From assembly GCA_964035795.1 (NCBI GenBank), contig OZ038320.1:14804030-14868029 (forward strand): 64,000 nucleotides of DNA, given 5' to 3'. Source of the stretch: Pterobdella sp. o SKG-2022. Its lineage: Eukaryota; Annelida; Clitellata; Hirudinida; Piscicolidae. The position numbers and the translations under genes were made by a program. Numbering within the stretch: the first letter of the stretch is position 1; every line of letters starts with the position of its first letter. This document shows positions 1-11,900 of the stretch, in pieces. Under the pieces are notes generated by a model. That model was not told the origin of the DNA and did not search any database. It saw nothing but the letters and a program-made list of their open reading frames with translations.

Positions 1-81
1 AAGTGATCTATGGTAACGTTTAGAGCTTATTTATAAAAATAAATTTAGGCACATGTGTAAAATAATTGTAATATGTATGAA

Positions 82-283
82 AAAATGATAAAACTCATCC
101 GAAGTATTAGGTCTAAATTTTCAAAATTTTGAATTTTTGTTTTCCTATTTCTAAATCCAGCAATTTTATAAAACCTATAATTCCTATAAAATGATAAGAC
201 TCATCCGAAAAAGTGTTAGGTCCAAATTTTCCAAATTTTGATGTTTTGTTTCCTATTTCCAAATCCAGCAATTTTATAAGACT
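82..283. repeat. Diverged tandem duplication, ~105-bp unit
   Basis: Two adjacent units (about 82-178 and 188-283) share long blocks in the same order: ATGATAAxACTCATCCGAA, then GTTAGGTC, AAATTTTxxAAATTTTG, TTTCCTATTT, and AAATCCAGCAATTTTATAA. Differences are scattered substitutions and small gaps. The pair lies just beyond the 3' tail of the R2-like LINE fragment and has no coding potential. Confidence 0.7.
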
Positions 284-403
284 TTTAAATAATATTTAAA
301 AACTTAGAAAAAACTGTGTTATAACTTTTAAATTTTTTAGTTAAAATTAGATTTTCTTGCGATAGCACGAATCGGCCATCTTGAGCCGAAGCGTTACCAA
401 AGA

Positions 404-1351
404 TTATTATTATTATCTTTTTGATTTGCTGATTTTGAGATCAATCATAAGGTTACTACCAGTATCCTAAACTGAATGAAATTTTTGATTTAGATAGAAA
501 GAGCTCTTCTTAGCACATGAGCTGTACTAATCAAAACAATTTTTTGCACTTCTCGCAGCGAAGGATTTTCTGGTATCATATTTAGGAGCTTTTCTGTGCC
601 TTTTTGACAAGTCCCAATGCTCCTACAACCACATGGATAGTTTTGACTTCCACATTTTGCTCACTTCAATCTCCATTTCATTGTATTTTGACATTTTATC
701 AAAAACTTTGGCCGCTACATTTTTGTCCGATGGTACGGTCATGTCGATATGATAGCACGTTTTCCCTTGTTTGTCTTTGACCACAATGTCTGGGTGATTA
801 GCTTGGATTGTGTGGTCTGTTTGGATTGGAAAGTCCCAGAGGATTGTAAAGCCTGGTCCTTCTGTGACCGTTTCTGGTTTGTGCTCATACCAATTTTTAG
901 TAGTATCTACTAAAAAATGATTGCAAATTTTCCAGTGCAGGTATTGCCCAACTCTGTCGTGTCTGGTTTTATACTCTCCAGAGTTCAAAATGGAACAACC
1001 AGACACAAGATGGTCAATCGTCTCGATTTTATCAGCACAAGATCTACATTTGGCTTCTACGCCATTATGCATAATGTTTGTCTGGTAGTTTTTGGTGAAG
1101 AGACTCTGATCTTGTGCAGCAATTATAAAATCCTTCGGTTTCAGAATTGAGTTCTGAGCTGATGAGCCACTGATAAGTTGCTTTTTTGTCTACATCAGAA
1201 TTGTTGACTCTTGCTGCAACTGTCCATGAAGAGGTTTGTTATGCCACCGCTCTTGAAGTTGTTTTAAGCCTTCTAGTTTAACGTTTTTTTTCACTTTACG
1301 GGCAACTTCAATCGCCTCGAGCTGGTGATAATCAAACTCAATGTCAAACTC
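404..1351 (-). mobile_element. R2-like (RLE) LINE, 3' end: CCHC plus endonuclease
   Basis: Minus-strand frames encode the C-terminus of an RLE-class non-LTR retrotransposon Pol. A zinc knuckle CRSCADKIETIDHLVSGC (C-x2-C-x8-H-x4-C) is followed by a PD-(D/E)xK-type endonuclease segment (HPDIVVKDKQGKTCYHIDMTVPSD), a tail VGALG...GTEKLLNMIPENPSL, and VLISTAHVLRRALS. Upstream frames (FDIEFDYHQLEAIEVARK ... WHNKPLHG) continue to 1351, where homology stops at the junction with a Penelope-like terminal repeat. The 3' end on the minus strand finishes in an (ATAAT)n-like tail at 404-416. Frameshifts are few. The RT half of the same kind of element lies at 4660-5800. Confidence 0.85.
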
Positions 1352-1560
1352 TGTAACGAAAAAAATCAAATAAGAGGAATTTTTAATACATTTATTGAAA
1401 ATCAGAAGCTATAATTTTCGATAAGTTTAGCTTTATCATAAAACGTTAGAAAATAATAAATTAAATCGTAACTATGGTTATATAGTAATTCAAAGACTAT
1501 AATTAAGAATTAGTTGATTATTCAAAAAAACAGAAGTTATTTTAATTTAATTCCTTTTAT
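1352..1560 (-). repeat. Penelope-like terminal direct repeat, 3' copy
   Basis: This block (GTAACGAAAAAAATC at 1352 through ATTAAGAATTAG near 1530) recurs in the same orientation at 4105-4152 plus 4589-4657 and again at 51412-51590. Two copies bracket the Penelope-like coding region at 1600-4100, which fits the LTR-like terminal repeats described for Penelope elements. The edge at 1352 directly abuts R2-like coding sequence. Confidence 0.65.
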
Positions 1561-1599
1561 TTCAAATAATTGTTCAAGAGTACTTCAAAAAAAAAAAAA

Positions 1600-4104
1600 A
1601 TGCTTTAAGGCATTAGTATTAACTATGAGTTGTGGGTCATTATAGCCATTGAAAACAGAATTTTTTTTATTTCAAGGCTCTCCCTTACCAAGAGATTTTT
1701 TGTAGTGAAAACTTGTTTTTTTCTTTTTCAACTTGTAAAATCTCAGGAGTATCCCAGTTAATTTTTCCATGGGTACAATATCAAGCATGTTTGCTAATCC
1801 CCGATATTTCTAAGGCAGCCTTTTTTGATTCAACATCAGACCTGTGTTGCTTTATTTGGGTTTTTATACTCACCCTTGTTTGACCAATATACGATTTATT
1901 CATATCGCAAAAGCATGTTAATTTGTAAACTCCTTTTTGGTCTATTTTTTATGTTTTGATTTATTAAATGAGCATAGTACTCCTAATTTGGGCCCAAAGG
2001 AGCTATGAAAGGAAATATTGTGTTTTATGAAAAAGTTGTTCATTTAAATGTGGAATATAAGGGATAGAAACCCATGATATGTGACTTTTACGTTGTTTTG
2101 TTTTATTTTCATTCTTCTTTAAGGCAACTTTTGTTTTTGAGCTTCTTAGTCTATCTTTATAATTTGTTTCTTTAGATATCGTTAGTTTCTTTGGTGTGTA
2201 GGTTCTTGTGATATTTTTAAGTATTTTTCTGCTATATCCATTGTCTTCAAAATCGTTTGAGATAGTTTATTTCGTTTTTTAAAAGGCTTTTATTGGAACA
2301 CAATCTATGGGCACGGCATAAAGCTCCTTTGAACACTCCTATCCAAGTTTTCGGATCTTGGTTGGAGGACGGATTGATGGCGAGTCCCGTGTTAGATTGT
2401 TTTCTATAAGCCGTGGTTTGTAATGTTCCATTGGTTTCTTTTATTATAAGTGTGTGCAGAAATGGTAAAGTATGATAAGTTTCGGTTTAGAAGGTAAACT
2501 TTACATTTTCATCGATTTCATTGAAAATATTAAACTCAATGGGAGAATTGTTTTTCTTATTCTTTTTCAAAATTCCGAAAGTGTCATCCATGTATATTTT
2601 TAGTGAATGAGGCGCTCTTAACTTCCTTTTTCTTACAATTTTTATGGATTCATTCGAAGTGAAGTTCATCCAAATCTGCGCAATGAGTACCATTAGGCTG
2701 AGGCCAATAAGTCCCGAGTCCTTCATGCTCTATATTGTATTGTCATATATAAAATTAGATGAAAACATGCATAAATTTATAAGGTCAGTGATGTCATCGG
2801 CTGTGAGACTTGTTCGTTTATGGAGATATGTATCTTTTTTCAATTCTTTATTGATTAAGGCTATGCATTTTGGTAGAGGTATTGATAGGTATAGAGCTTT
2901 TGCATCAAAGTTTACCAGGTATTCGTCTTCCTTAAAAGTTATTTCTCTGAGGCTTTGGACGAATTCTACCGGATTTTTACATTTTTAGTCACAAGCATTG
3001 ACTAATGGTTGGATGAGTGGTATTAGATATGACTCCAGAGCTTCTTGGAGACAACCTCGATGTGATATAATGTTTACTGCAGAAAATTTTTTTTTTGTGA
3101 GCTTTTATTAACGAGTAAGCTACAGGAATCAAAGAACCTGAAGGATAAATTTGTTTCTATTCATTTTCTGACACTTTTTCCAGTAGTTTTTTTTGGATTT
3201 TTATTTCTAAATTGTTTTTGTATTCGATTTCTGATTTGATATTTTTAAAGGCTTCTATAGCTTTTTTTTAAGTTGATCGGGAGGTAGTACAACAAAACCA
3301 ATGCCCTTGTCTTGTGGGGTAATAAACAATTCATTGTTTTTTATTTTTTCCTTCAAATACTTTAAACCTTTTTTTTTTCATAATTTGTTAAGTTTCTGGA
3401 TGTATTCGATTTTTTTTTGCTTGATAGAGGATATGGGAAACATCTTGTCGCAACTTTTCACCATTTTCAGGAAGGCCAGCTCTTTCTAGTCTTTGTGCTC
3501 CTTTTTCCGTACAACAAATTATGTTCATAAAAGGAATTTTTTGGTGTGTTAAAGCAAACTTTGGTTTTTTATTCAAAAATAATATTGCGTGTTGTGGCAG
3601 AGATTCGTTTTGAAGGACTTGATTTGAAATAGTTGTTGGGTGATTATGTGGTAGTGTTTGTGAATTCATTTTTTGTATAATTTCAAACTTGTTTTTGAGT
3701 TTTTGTTTGTTTTTCTGGAATTCTCTCTCAAGCTATACTTTTGATTTTTATTATATTATTGAAGTCATCAATTTTAAGCTTACTTTTCAGAAAATTGGTT
3801 TGGTCTTCCATTTTTTTTCTTAGAATGTAAAAGGTTTTTATTCGGTTTTATAGCAAGCTTCCAATAAGTCAATTCAGTATCTTGAAGTCAGTTGTTTTGA
3901 ACGTATTGTCTTCAATGGGCAAAAGTTTTGTAAAAACTTGGGGATGATATTGTAGTGAAGGCATTGTTTCAGAAAAATTATTCTGTTTTTATGGACACGT
4001 ATCTGATTTTCAGATGTTTGAATGTAGTAATATGTTTGCGGATACCCTCTCCATAATGGGTATTAATGTAACTTTTTAGAGACCTCGTATGTATTTTTCT
4101 TCAA
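1600..4104 (-). mobile_element. Penelope-like element (RT plus GIY-YIG), decayed
   Basis: Minus-strand fragments in correct order: an N-terminal segment near 4010-3860 (RVHKNRIIFLKQCLHYNI, IPKFLQNFCP); 3669-3388 with PKFALTHQKIPFMNIICC and ENGEKLRQDVSHIL, typical of Penelope N-termini; ITPQDKGIGFVVLP near 3320; an RT core with IYMDDTFGILKK near 2600; and a GIY-YIG endonuclease near 1945-1850 (GVYKLTCFCDMNKSYIGQTR). The signature Penelope combination is thus present: RT followed by a C-terminal GIY-YIG domain. Many stops and frameshifts show it is inactive. It sits inside an R2-like LINE. Confidence 0.85.
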
Positions 4105-4657
4105 TATTTTGTAACGAAAAACTTCAAATAAAAAAAATTTTTAATAGATTTAGTCTCCCCAAAAAGTCTAACCCTGACCTCCGCGCGTGTCAGAGCTATG
4201 CCGTCGAGAACTTATGTTCCTGGTAGGGCCTCCCAAGGTGGACAGGTCCGACACTGGCAGTGAAAGGCTGCAACCCGGCTAACATAGGGCAATGGTGCTA
4301 AACTTTCCTGTTTCCGCCTTTGCGTCTGTGGGAAGTCTACGGCAAGCTAAAGACATTTCCTTCTTGTTGTTTCGCAAGCAGTTCATGGAAGAACAGAAAC
4401 TTCGAAATATGCTACTCTAAGGATAAAAACCCAAAAAGAGGATAAAAAGCAATAAATTATGTTGACACTCTGGCGAGAGACACCGACCTCGAAAGCACTA
4501 AAGAAATTGAGAACACAATGCTGGACAGGGAATCATGGAGAAGCTTCATCACTTTGGCTCGACTTGAAAGTCGGCCTGAGTAAGTAAGTAATAGATTTAT
4601 TGAGAATCAGAAGCTATAATTTTCGATAAGTTTAGCCTTATTGCGTTGGCATTATTG
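4105..4657 (-). repeat. Penelope-like terminal direct repeat, 5' copy, interrupted
   Basis: 4105-4152 and 4589-4657 together match 1346-1430 (same start ATTTTGTAACGAAAA and same TTGAxAATCAGAAGCTATAA core). The copy is split by a 436-bp insertion at 4153-4588. It is shorter than the 3' copy, ending around GATAAGTTTAGCCTTAT, after which R2-like RT sequence begins. Confidence 0.65.
4153..4588 (+). mobile_element. 436-bp non-autonomous LINE-derived insertion with 11-bp TSD
   Basis: The insert is flanked by a perfect 11-bp duplication TAATAGATTTA (4142-4152 and 4589-4599), and the uninterrupted counterpart at 1379-1400 shows the empty site. Its 3' part (about 4460-4580) encodes a typical LINE Pol C-terminal remnant (RDTDLEST ... 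DRESWRSFITLARLESRPE, stop) and ends in a GAGTAAGTAAG microsatellite-like tail. The GC-rich first ~250 bases (CTCCCCAAAAAGTCTAACCC start) are non-coding and look like a LINE 5' region. Joined 5' and 3' ends without a body suggest a SIDE-like internally deleted element. Confidence 0.7.
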
Positions 4658-4659
4658 AG

Positions 4660-5800
4660 TTTTATTCCAGAAGTATAAGATAGTTTTCCTCTTTTGAACG
4701 AAGCTTTAGCACATTATTGAGACCAAACTCCATACCGATATCGTCACTGAACTTCTTGACGGTTTTTAGCATTCCTTCTAGCTCCCCATCATTTGAAGCA
4801 GAAATTTTTAGGTCATCCATATAGAACAGATGGTTTACATTTTTCCTCTTATCTTATAACCATACCTGGTTTCGTTCATGAGTTTTGATAAAGGTATGAG
4901 TGCCATACAAAAAAAAATGGAGATAAAGAATCGCCCTGAAAGATACCGAATTTTATTTTTAAACCAAAGAAAAGATGCTATTAGAGTGAGGAAGAAAAAG
5001 ATTTGTTTTCCATAATTTTATTGTAGTTTTGATGAAGTTGATGCAAATGGGTGATAATTTGAATATTTCAAAACAATTTATTATCCATGTATGAGACATG
5101 CTGTCAAACGCTTTTTTATAATCAATCCATGCTGTGCTTAAAGTACGATGCTTTGCTTTTGTATTCTCTAGAACCATTTTATTTATGAAAAATTGGTCTT
5201 TACAACCATGAGACTCTTTTCTGCATTCTTTTGGTTCTATCGGGAAAAGGTTATGTTCTTCCATGTGTTTGTAGGTTCTTTCTGATAGTATCGAAGTTAA
5301 AATCTTGTATGTTGTTGAAAGACACGTAATTAGACAATAGTTTTTTGAATGGTCCGTATCATTTGTTTTGGCAATTAAGTATGTAGTACCTTGGCAAAGC
5401 CAATCTGGCGTTAAGTACGGTCTGTTCAAAAGTTCGTTAAAATTTGAAGCCAGTTTGAAATGTATTGAGTGTAAGATATTTAACCAAAAATTAGGAACTT
5501 GGTCTATTCCAGGAGATTTCCACTTATGGAATTTATTTAATGTCTTCGTGATCTCATCTAAGCTTATTTAATTCCAGCTTTGTTCAGAGATATTACTTTT
5601 AGTATCTTTGAAGTCATCAATCCATCATGCATTTTCTTTATGATTTTTTTCATTGCCCCAAGTATTTTTCCAAAATATTTTGACTTGGTTTTATGGTGGT
5701 ATTTTATCTACACGTACAATATTTTTTCCAATTTCGCGATATAACTTTTTTGCATCAGTTTTAAATATTTTGTTCTGTTTATAAAAATTATTTCTAATTT
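4660..5800 (-). mobile_element. R2-like (RLE) LINE, RT domain
   Basis: The minus-strand frame at 5570-4960 reads FHKWKSPGIDQVPNFWL, then PDWLCQGTTYLIAKTNDTDH, KNYCLITCLSTTYKILTSIL, WIDYKKAFDSMSHTWI; after a frameshift come FGIFQGDSLSPFF and LFYMDDLKI (catalytic YMDD, near 4830-4810) and FSDDIGMEFG. These are RT motifs of the R2/NeSL-type lineage. The fragment probably belongs with 404-1351; about 130 codons between the two parts are not found. Its right edge is only about 130 bases upstream of the NUP58 start codon. Confidence 0.82.
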
Positions 5801-5931
5801 ATATTAAAATCGACATGTTTCACTAAATGCTGCATTTAGTTGTCATTGATTTTGAGCATAAATTCACTTTTACTATTCTAAATACCGGTTTATGCTATTT
5901 CATATTTGTTGACGTCCGTTTTTATTAGACA

Positions 5932-8900
5932 ATGAATAACTTTTCTTTCGGTCTCAAGTGAGTTTATTTAATTTTATTGATCTATATTGGTAAATTTATG
6001 AACTTATGTATTTTACAGAACAACAGGTTGGTTTACGAAAACACATTGCTTGATTTTTTCTAGAGTCAATAATGCATTTTACTTTCTACGATTTAATTTG
6101 GAAAAGCGTCGTCCGCTTCAGCAGGAGCTCCAGAATTTGGAGGTAGTGGATTTAGTTTTGGAATGACTTCTACTTCATCATCTTTCAACATTGGAACTCC
6201 TGCATCTTCCAGTCAGATTCAAAAAAAAATTTTCAAAAGGAATTTTTCTAATATGTAAAATTTAAATACATTATTGTTTATTTTTTAAAGATATCGTATC
6301 TTTCATCTATGAGGATTTCTTATAAATCCTCATAGTTTGAAGTTTACTGGTGAAATTCACATTATTGTATACAAAATAAGGTACTTTAGGCGGTTTTGGA
6401 TCTACTTTTGGCACTAAATCTACAACCCAACCAATTTCAGGTTTTGTAATTTCAAGTAATTTGTTTATTTTTGATTATTTAGTTGTTTCAAAATCAGGTT
6501 TTGGAACAGGATTCAATTCAACTCAAGCTGGTTATATTGATATATGAAAATAATTAGATTTTTTTAAACTTGAACAATTCAAATAATTTAGTTAAAAATT
6601 ATTTATGTATATATAAACATTAATGATTTTAACTTTTTATAAAAAAATTTATCTAGTAAAAAAATATCATAATACAGCATCATCATCTTTTGGATCTGGG
6701 TTTTTTTCTTCTTCCAAATCCCAAAAACCAACCAATGTTAATTCAAGTCTTTTCCAAACTTCTACAACTGGTTTTTTTTTTAATTTATTTTAATTCATTA
6801 GAATAATTATAATTCATCAGTTTTGGTAATAAAACTACTTTAGATTTTCAATTTTTATTAATTTTCAAAAAGATTGTGTAGTATTAACACATATTCTAGT
6901 TGGTTTGGGAGGTCTTGGGTACAGTAAAGGACAAACTACTGGTTTAGCTATTAATGAAGTTTCCAGAATTGGGTAATATTTATTAATAGAATTAAAGTTG
7001 AATATTCATCAATCATCATTCTATTCTAGTCATCATCATTTTGTTAGTTAGCATCTTTCCCTTTTCCAAGGAGTCACTGACTTCTTTCCATGACCTAACA
7101 CTCTTCATTTCACCCTTTCATAGGCATCTTTGAGACCTACTTCAAGCATATGACAAAGGTTTTCCATCATACCTTTCCAAGCTAACCTTGGCCTTCCCAT
7201 TCCTCTACTACCTTCATCCTCAAACCTCCATGCCTGCTTAATACAATCTTCATCCTTTTTCCTAACTACATGTCCCAGCCATCTCAAACTTCCTTGTCTC
7301 ACCACTTCAACAATCATACCAACCAACCCCGATCTAACCATCAACTCCTTTGTGCTCACACCATCATCTAGCTGCACACCACACATCATTCAAAGCATCC
7401 GTTTTTTTGCTCTTCTCAAAATACTTTTTTTAATGGACCTCACCACCCAAGTTTCTGAGCCATATGTTATGGCAGGACTCACACATGTCCTTTAACATTC
7501 CATGTGGGTCTTTTACCACATAACATAGAAGACATACCGTTGAATGCCTTCCAGCCCAGCCCTATCCTGCGTGTAACAGCTAGCTCACTTTATCCTCCAC
7601 CATTCATATTATCCCCTAGATAACAATAATTATTTACCCTCACCAACTCACTCAGACAAACATTTAAAACATTATTACATACCTTATTTGAAACATTCAT
7701 ACAAACTCTGCATTCAAAATTTCCATTCATCTTACAAGACATTTCTTTACCCTAGCACATCTTGCATGAACTCACTTCTTACATGTCTTACACCTCACGC
7801 AATTTACCTTAGCCTTCTTCCCACACACACTACATGGATACATGAAGCAATCTTAGCCAAGACAACAATCCCACTACCACCGCCACTCTCCATGACTTGT
7901 TTTACCAAGATTAATCTTCAATTCTTTCTCTTTGAAAGCTGCTTTCCAACGGATGAATTGTGCTTCTAGTTCTTCTATAGTCTTTGCCATCAAGACCAAA
8001 TCATCTGCATAAAGCAGTTTATATAAAGCACCTTTTCTCCCGTCTTCCGACAATACGCCTAGCACTATTGAAAACAAAAACGGTGAGAGAACCGATCCTT
8101 GATGGACACCTACACCAACATCAAATTCTTCCGAATGTCCACCTCTAAGCTGAACCCGCGTTTTTGCTCCTTTGTACATTGACATTACTGTCTGAACTAA
8201 CCTTTCCGGTACCAACTTCTTTCTCAGCGCCCATTCAATCACCTTTTTTGGCACCCGATCAAAAGCCTTCTTCAAATCAACAAAGCAGATAAAAAGCTTC
8301 CTATTCGTCCCAAGGTAGCTTTCCTGTATTCTTCTAAGAATAAAAATAGCGTCCACTTTGCTTCTGCCAGTCATAAAACCAAACTGCATTTGGTCAACTT
8401 TCACTAACCTTCTCAACCTCTTCTCCAACAATCTTTCCACCACTTTCATACCATGCTCTAAAAGTTTTACACCTCGATAGCTCGCACAGTCCATACCGCT
8501 ACCTTTCTTCTCATAAATGGGAACAACTACTCATTCTCCAGTCATGAGGCATATCCTTTCTATTGAGGATTTCATTTGCTATTTGCAATATAACTTGCTT
8601 CCCATGTGGAGAGGCAGCTAGGTGCTCCTTGACAATTCCAGTTGGTCTACTGGCTTTGCCATTTTTTATGATCCCTAGTGCTCTCTCCACTTCGATCATG
8701 GCAAATGGTTCCATGGGACCTTCAACCATTTCTACATTCACCATTCTATTCCATGGATTCTCTTCATTCATGATGGCCTTTATGTGCTTTTTTGGCTTTT
8801 TTTTATCAGAGACTTAACGGGATTTATTTCCCCCGAATGAGAGTTGTTTCCACTTCTGAAAACTTCTCCTTTCTGCACATCCTGGTTCCACCACCAAATT

Positions 8901-11900
8901 TCATCGTTCTGAGGCATACCTCTACTCACTCCGGCTTTTAGGGGAAAAGTTTTATATTTCAGCCACGCATTTCGTTCATCGCTTTTTTTATACAAAACTT
9001 CCATTTTTTCAGAAAATTTTGCTTTTACCTCATCGTTCAAAAGTTTCCATACTTTTGGGCGAGATACTTTTACAGCATGGCTTTGTTGGATTTTCCTAAT
9101 CCATCTTTCATCTAAAACCACCTTCAATAGTTTGTGTTGGAGCTCACTCCCAATTGCTCTCACATCCTTCAAAAACTTTCTTTGACTACCTTTCATCAGC
9201 ACAAAATCTATTTCTGTCCCACTACACCCTCCATTAAAAGTAACCTTTCTATTATCCTTCTTTTTAAACCAACTATTACCCACACACATACCACTTTCAA
9301 CACTATATTCTAACAGCAATCTACCCTCCACGTTTCTCTTGCCTATTCCAAAACCTCCATGAACACCTTCAAACCCATCAACCTCTTTGCCAATATGTCT
9401 ATTGAAGTCTCCTATACAAATCAAAACTTCATTTTCATTTTCCACTTTACACCCTTTTGCCATTTTCTCATAAAACTTCTCTTTTTCACTCATCGATTTC
9501 CCTTATTGTGGAGCATAAGCGCAAACAATTCTTACTACCTTTTTACCAAAAATAATTACTACTACCATTACCCTATCTGATGTCCTATTTATTTCCAAAA
9601 CATTCATACATAAATCCTTCTAACTAATTTTCCTACACCACCTATCTTATCTTCATTACCAGACCACCATAGTTTAAACCTCCTACTTAAACCACTTAGA
9701 AATTTCGAACCCATACCTCTCCACCTCACTTCTTGGATATAGCAAATACCAACCTTCCTTCTCAACAACTCTACACAATTCCATACTCTTCCCATTTAAT
9801 GATCCAATATTAAAACTATTAAAAGAAAAAGACCTCCCAAAAGAAAAAGAAGAAAACCCAGGCATTTTCATCACTCTCTGTCCATTCAAGAGCTGCTGGG
9901 GACTGAAGGCCATTGCTTTTTTATTTGTATAATCATGAAATTTGTTGGAGCAAAAGAAGTGCGCAATGAAGCATGCCCTTGCTTCCACCGCATAGCACAT
10001 GTTTCATGACTTTAAATAGCAAAATAAAAATGTAGCTGAATGAACTTGTTAATTTACAAACATTTCATTTTATATCTGCAAGTCAGGTTTAATATAGCGA
10101 GTAAATTGAAAAGTGACAGAAATCAAACTCTATCACCATATCGTGAACTCGCATAATTTATTAATTTTTTGAAACATTATTATACTGAATGAAAAACTAA
10201 ATTAGTTCAGTGTGAAAACAATTCAACATAAAAATTTTTTAATTGAAAAATATAAAGCTCAGCTCAGCTGGTAGAGTATAAAACTAATTATCTTAAGTTT
10301 TTGGGTTTGCTCCTGTGTTGAGCCAAAAATTAGCACCTGTTCTATAGTGTGTTTTTTTGTTTAACTGTATGAAGTGGCAATAGGTACAATAAATCATAAA
10401 AAAAACTCACATTACCAATTAAGTATAGTTATCTTACTGTTTCGAACCATCTATAACTAACAGTTTTGTAAAAATGAGCCTGCATGATTTTTATAAAATT
10501 TTGGGTTTTTTTCTATCGAAATTTATCTCAATGCTCTATTTTGATTCACACATTCACCATACCCTATTTTCACTAAGTGAAACAACCACTTTTTATTACT
10601 TTTTATTTCATAATTTTAAGCATAGATCTCCATTTTTTATCTATCCATCAAATAATAACTTCGTAATTTATAAATTATTGATAATCACTAAAAGTCTTAA
10701 ATTGAATCTACCGATAATCACTAAAAGTCTTAAAGATTGAAAGAACAGTTAATGTGCTTGAAAAAAACAGTATTGAAAGCAATGGTGAGTGAACATGAAA
10801 AAACGAAGGTTATGATCAGTGCTCTAAATCAAAGTCCAAGTTTTTAGTCTGTAAAACACTCGTGTGTCGTGCGTTGCAAAAGTGTTGGCGTCAGCTCTAT
10901 ACTTTGCACTCTATGTAACCACTGGCTTCACAGACGTTGTAGTGACCTAAAAAGCAAACTGGCTTCTGCCATAAACTTCAAATGTAAAGCATGCTTAGAT
11001 CCTTCAATTAGTGATATTGAATTTAAGGCCGTTGAACTTGATGGAAATAAACATGAAATGGTTAACCAATTATGTTATCTAGAGGATATAATTAGTGTAG
11101 GAGGTGGAGCAAAAGCTAGTACTGTTTCTTGTGTAAGATCTGGTCGGAAGATCTTCAGGGTACTGCTACCACTGTTAGTCAGTCAGGTCATTTCATTTAA
11201 AACAAAAGGGTGTTTATATGCCGCTTGCATCGGGAGTGTCATGAGTTATGGTTGTTAGATCTGGTCTCTAAGAAGGAAGATATCACTAGAGCTAATGAGA
11301 TGATGATCAGGTGGATGTCCATAAAGGATAGCAGATTATCTATTTAATTAAGGGACAGACTGGGAATTTCAGACATCACTGAGATTCTATGCAGAAATAG
11401 ACTGAGGTGGTTTGGGTATGTATCGAGGATAAATGCAGGAAACCCAGCAAGTGCTTGTAGGTATGTCGAGTTAGAGGGTAAAAGAAAAAGGTAGACCAAG
11501 AAAAACATGGTCCCAATTAGTAAGCAATGAATTTAAAAAAATAAAACTCAAACCTGAATTACACTAAGACCGTTGAGCGTGTAAAAGCACCATTATGAGA
11601 TTCTATTCAACCCATGCTAGCATGGAAACGGATGAAAAACGATGATGGTGATGGTGATGCTACTCTTTGAGATGGCCCATCTAATTCAGCTGTTAAAGTA
11701 TTTAACTCATTATCTAAAAGCTACCTATATGAGTTCATTCTTGGCAAAAGCACAACAGACGCTATTTTAATTGTTAGAAGAATGCAGAAAGCTACCTTGA
11801 AAAAAATAGAAAGCTTTTTATCTATATTCGTAAATCTGGACAAGGTTTTGATCGGGTGCCGAGAAAGGTGGTTGAATGGGGATTAAGAAAGAAAATGGTT

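Noticed and set aside
1352..1560. A hammerhead ribozyme in the Penelope terminal repeat
   Set aside because: Penelope repeats can carry hammerheads, but no CTGATGA...GAAA core was found on either strand here; a CTGATGATGA string near 23950 lacks the GAAA partner.
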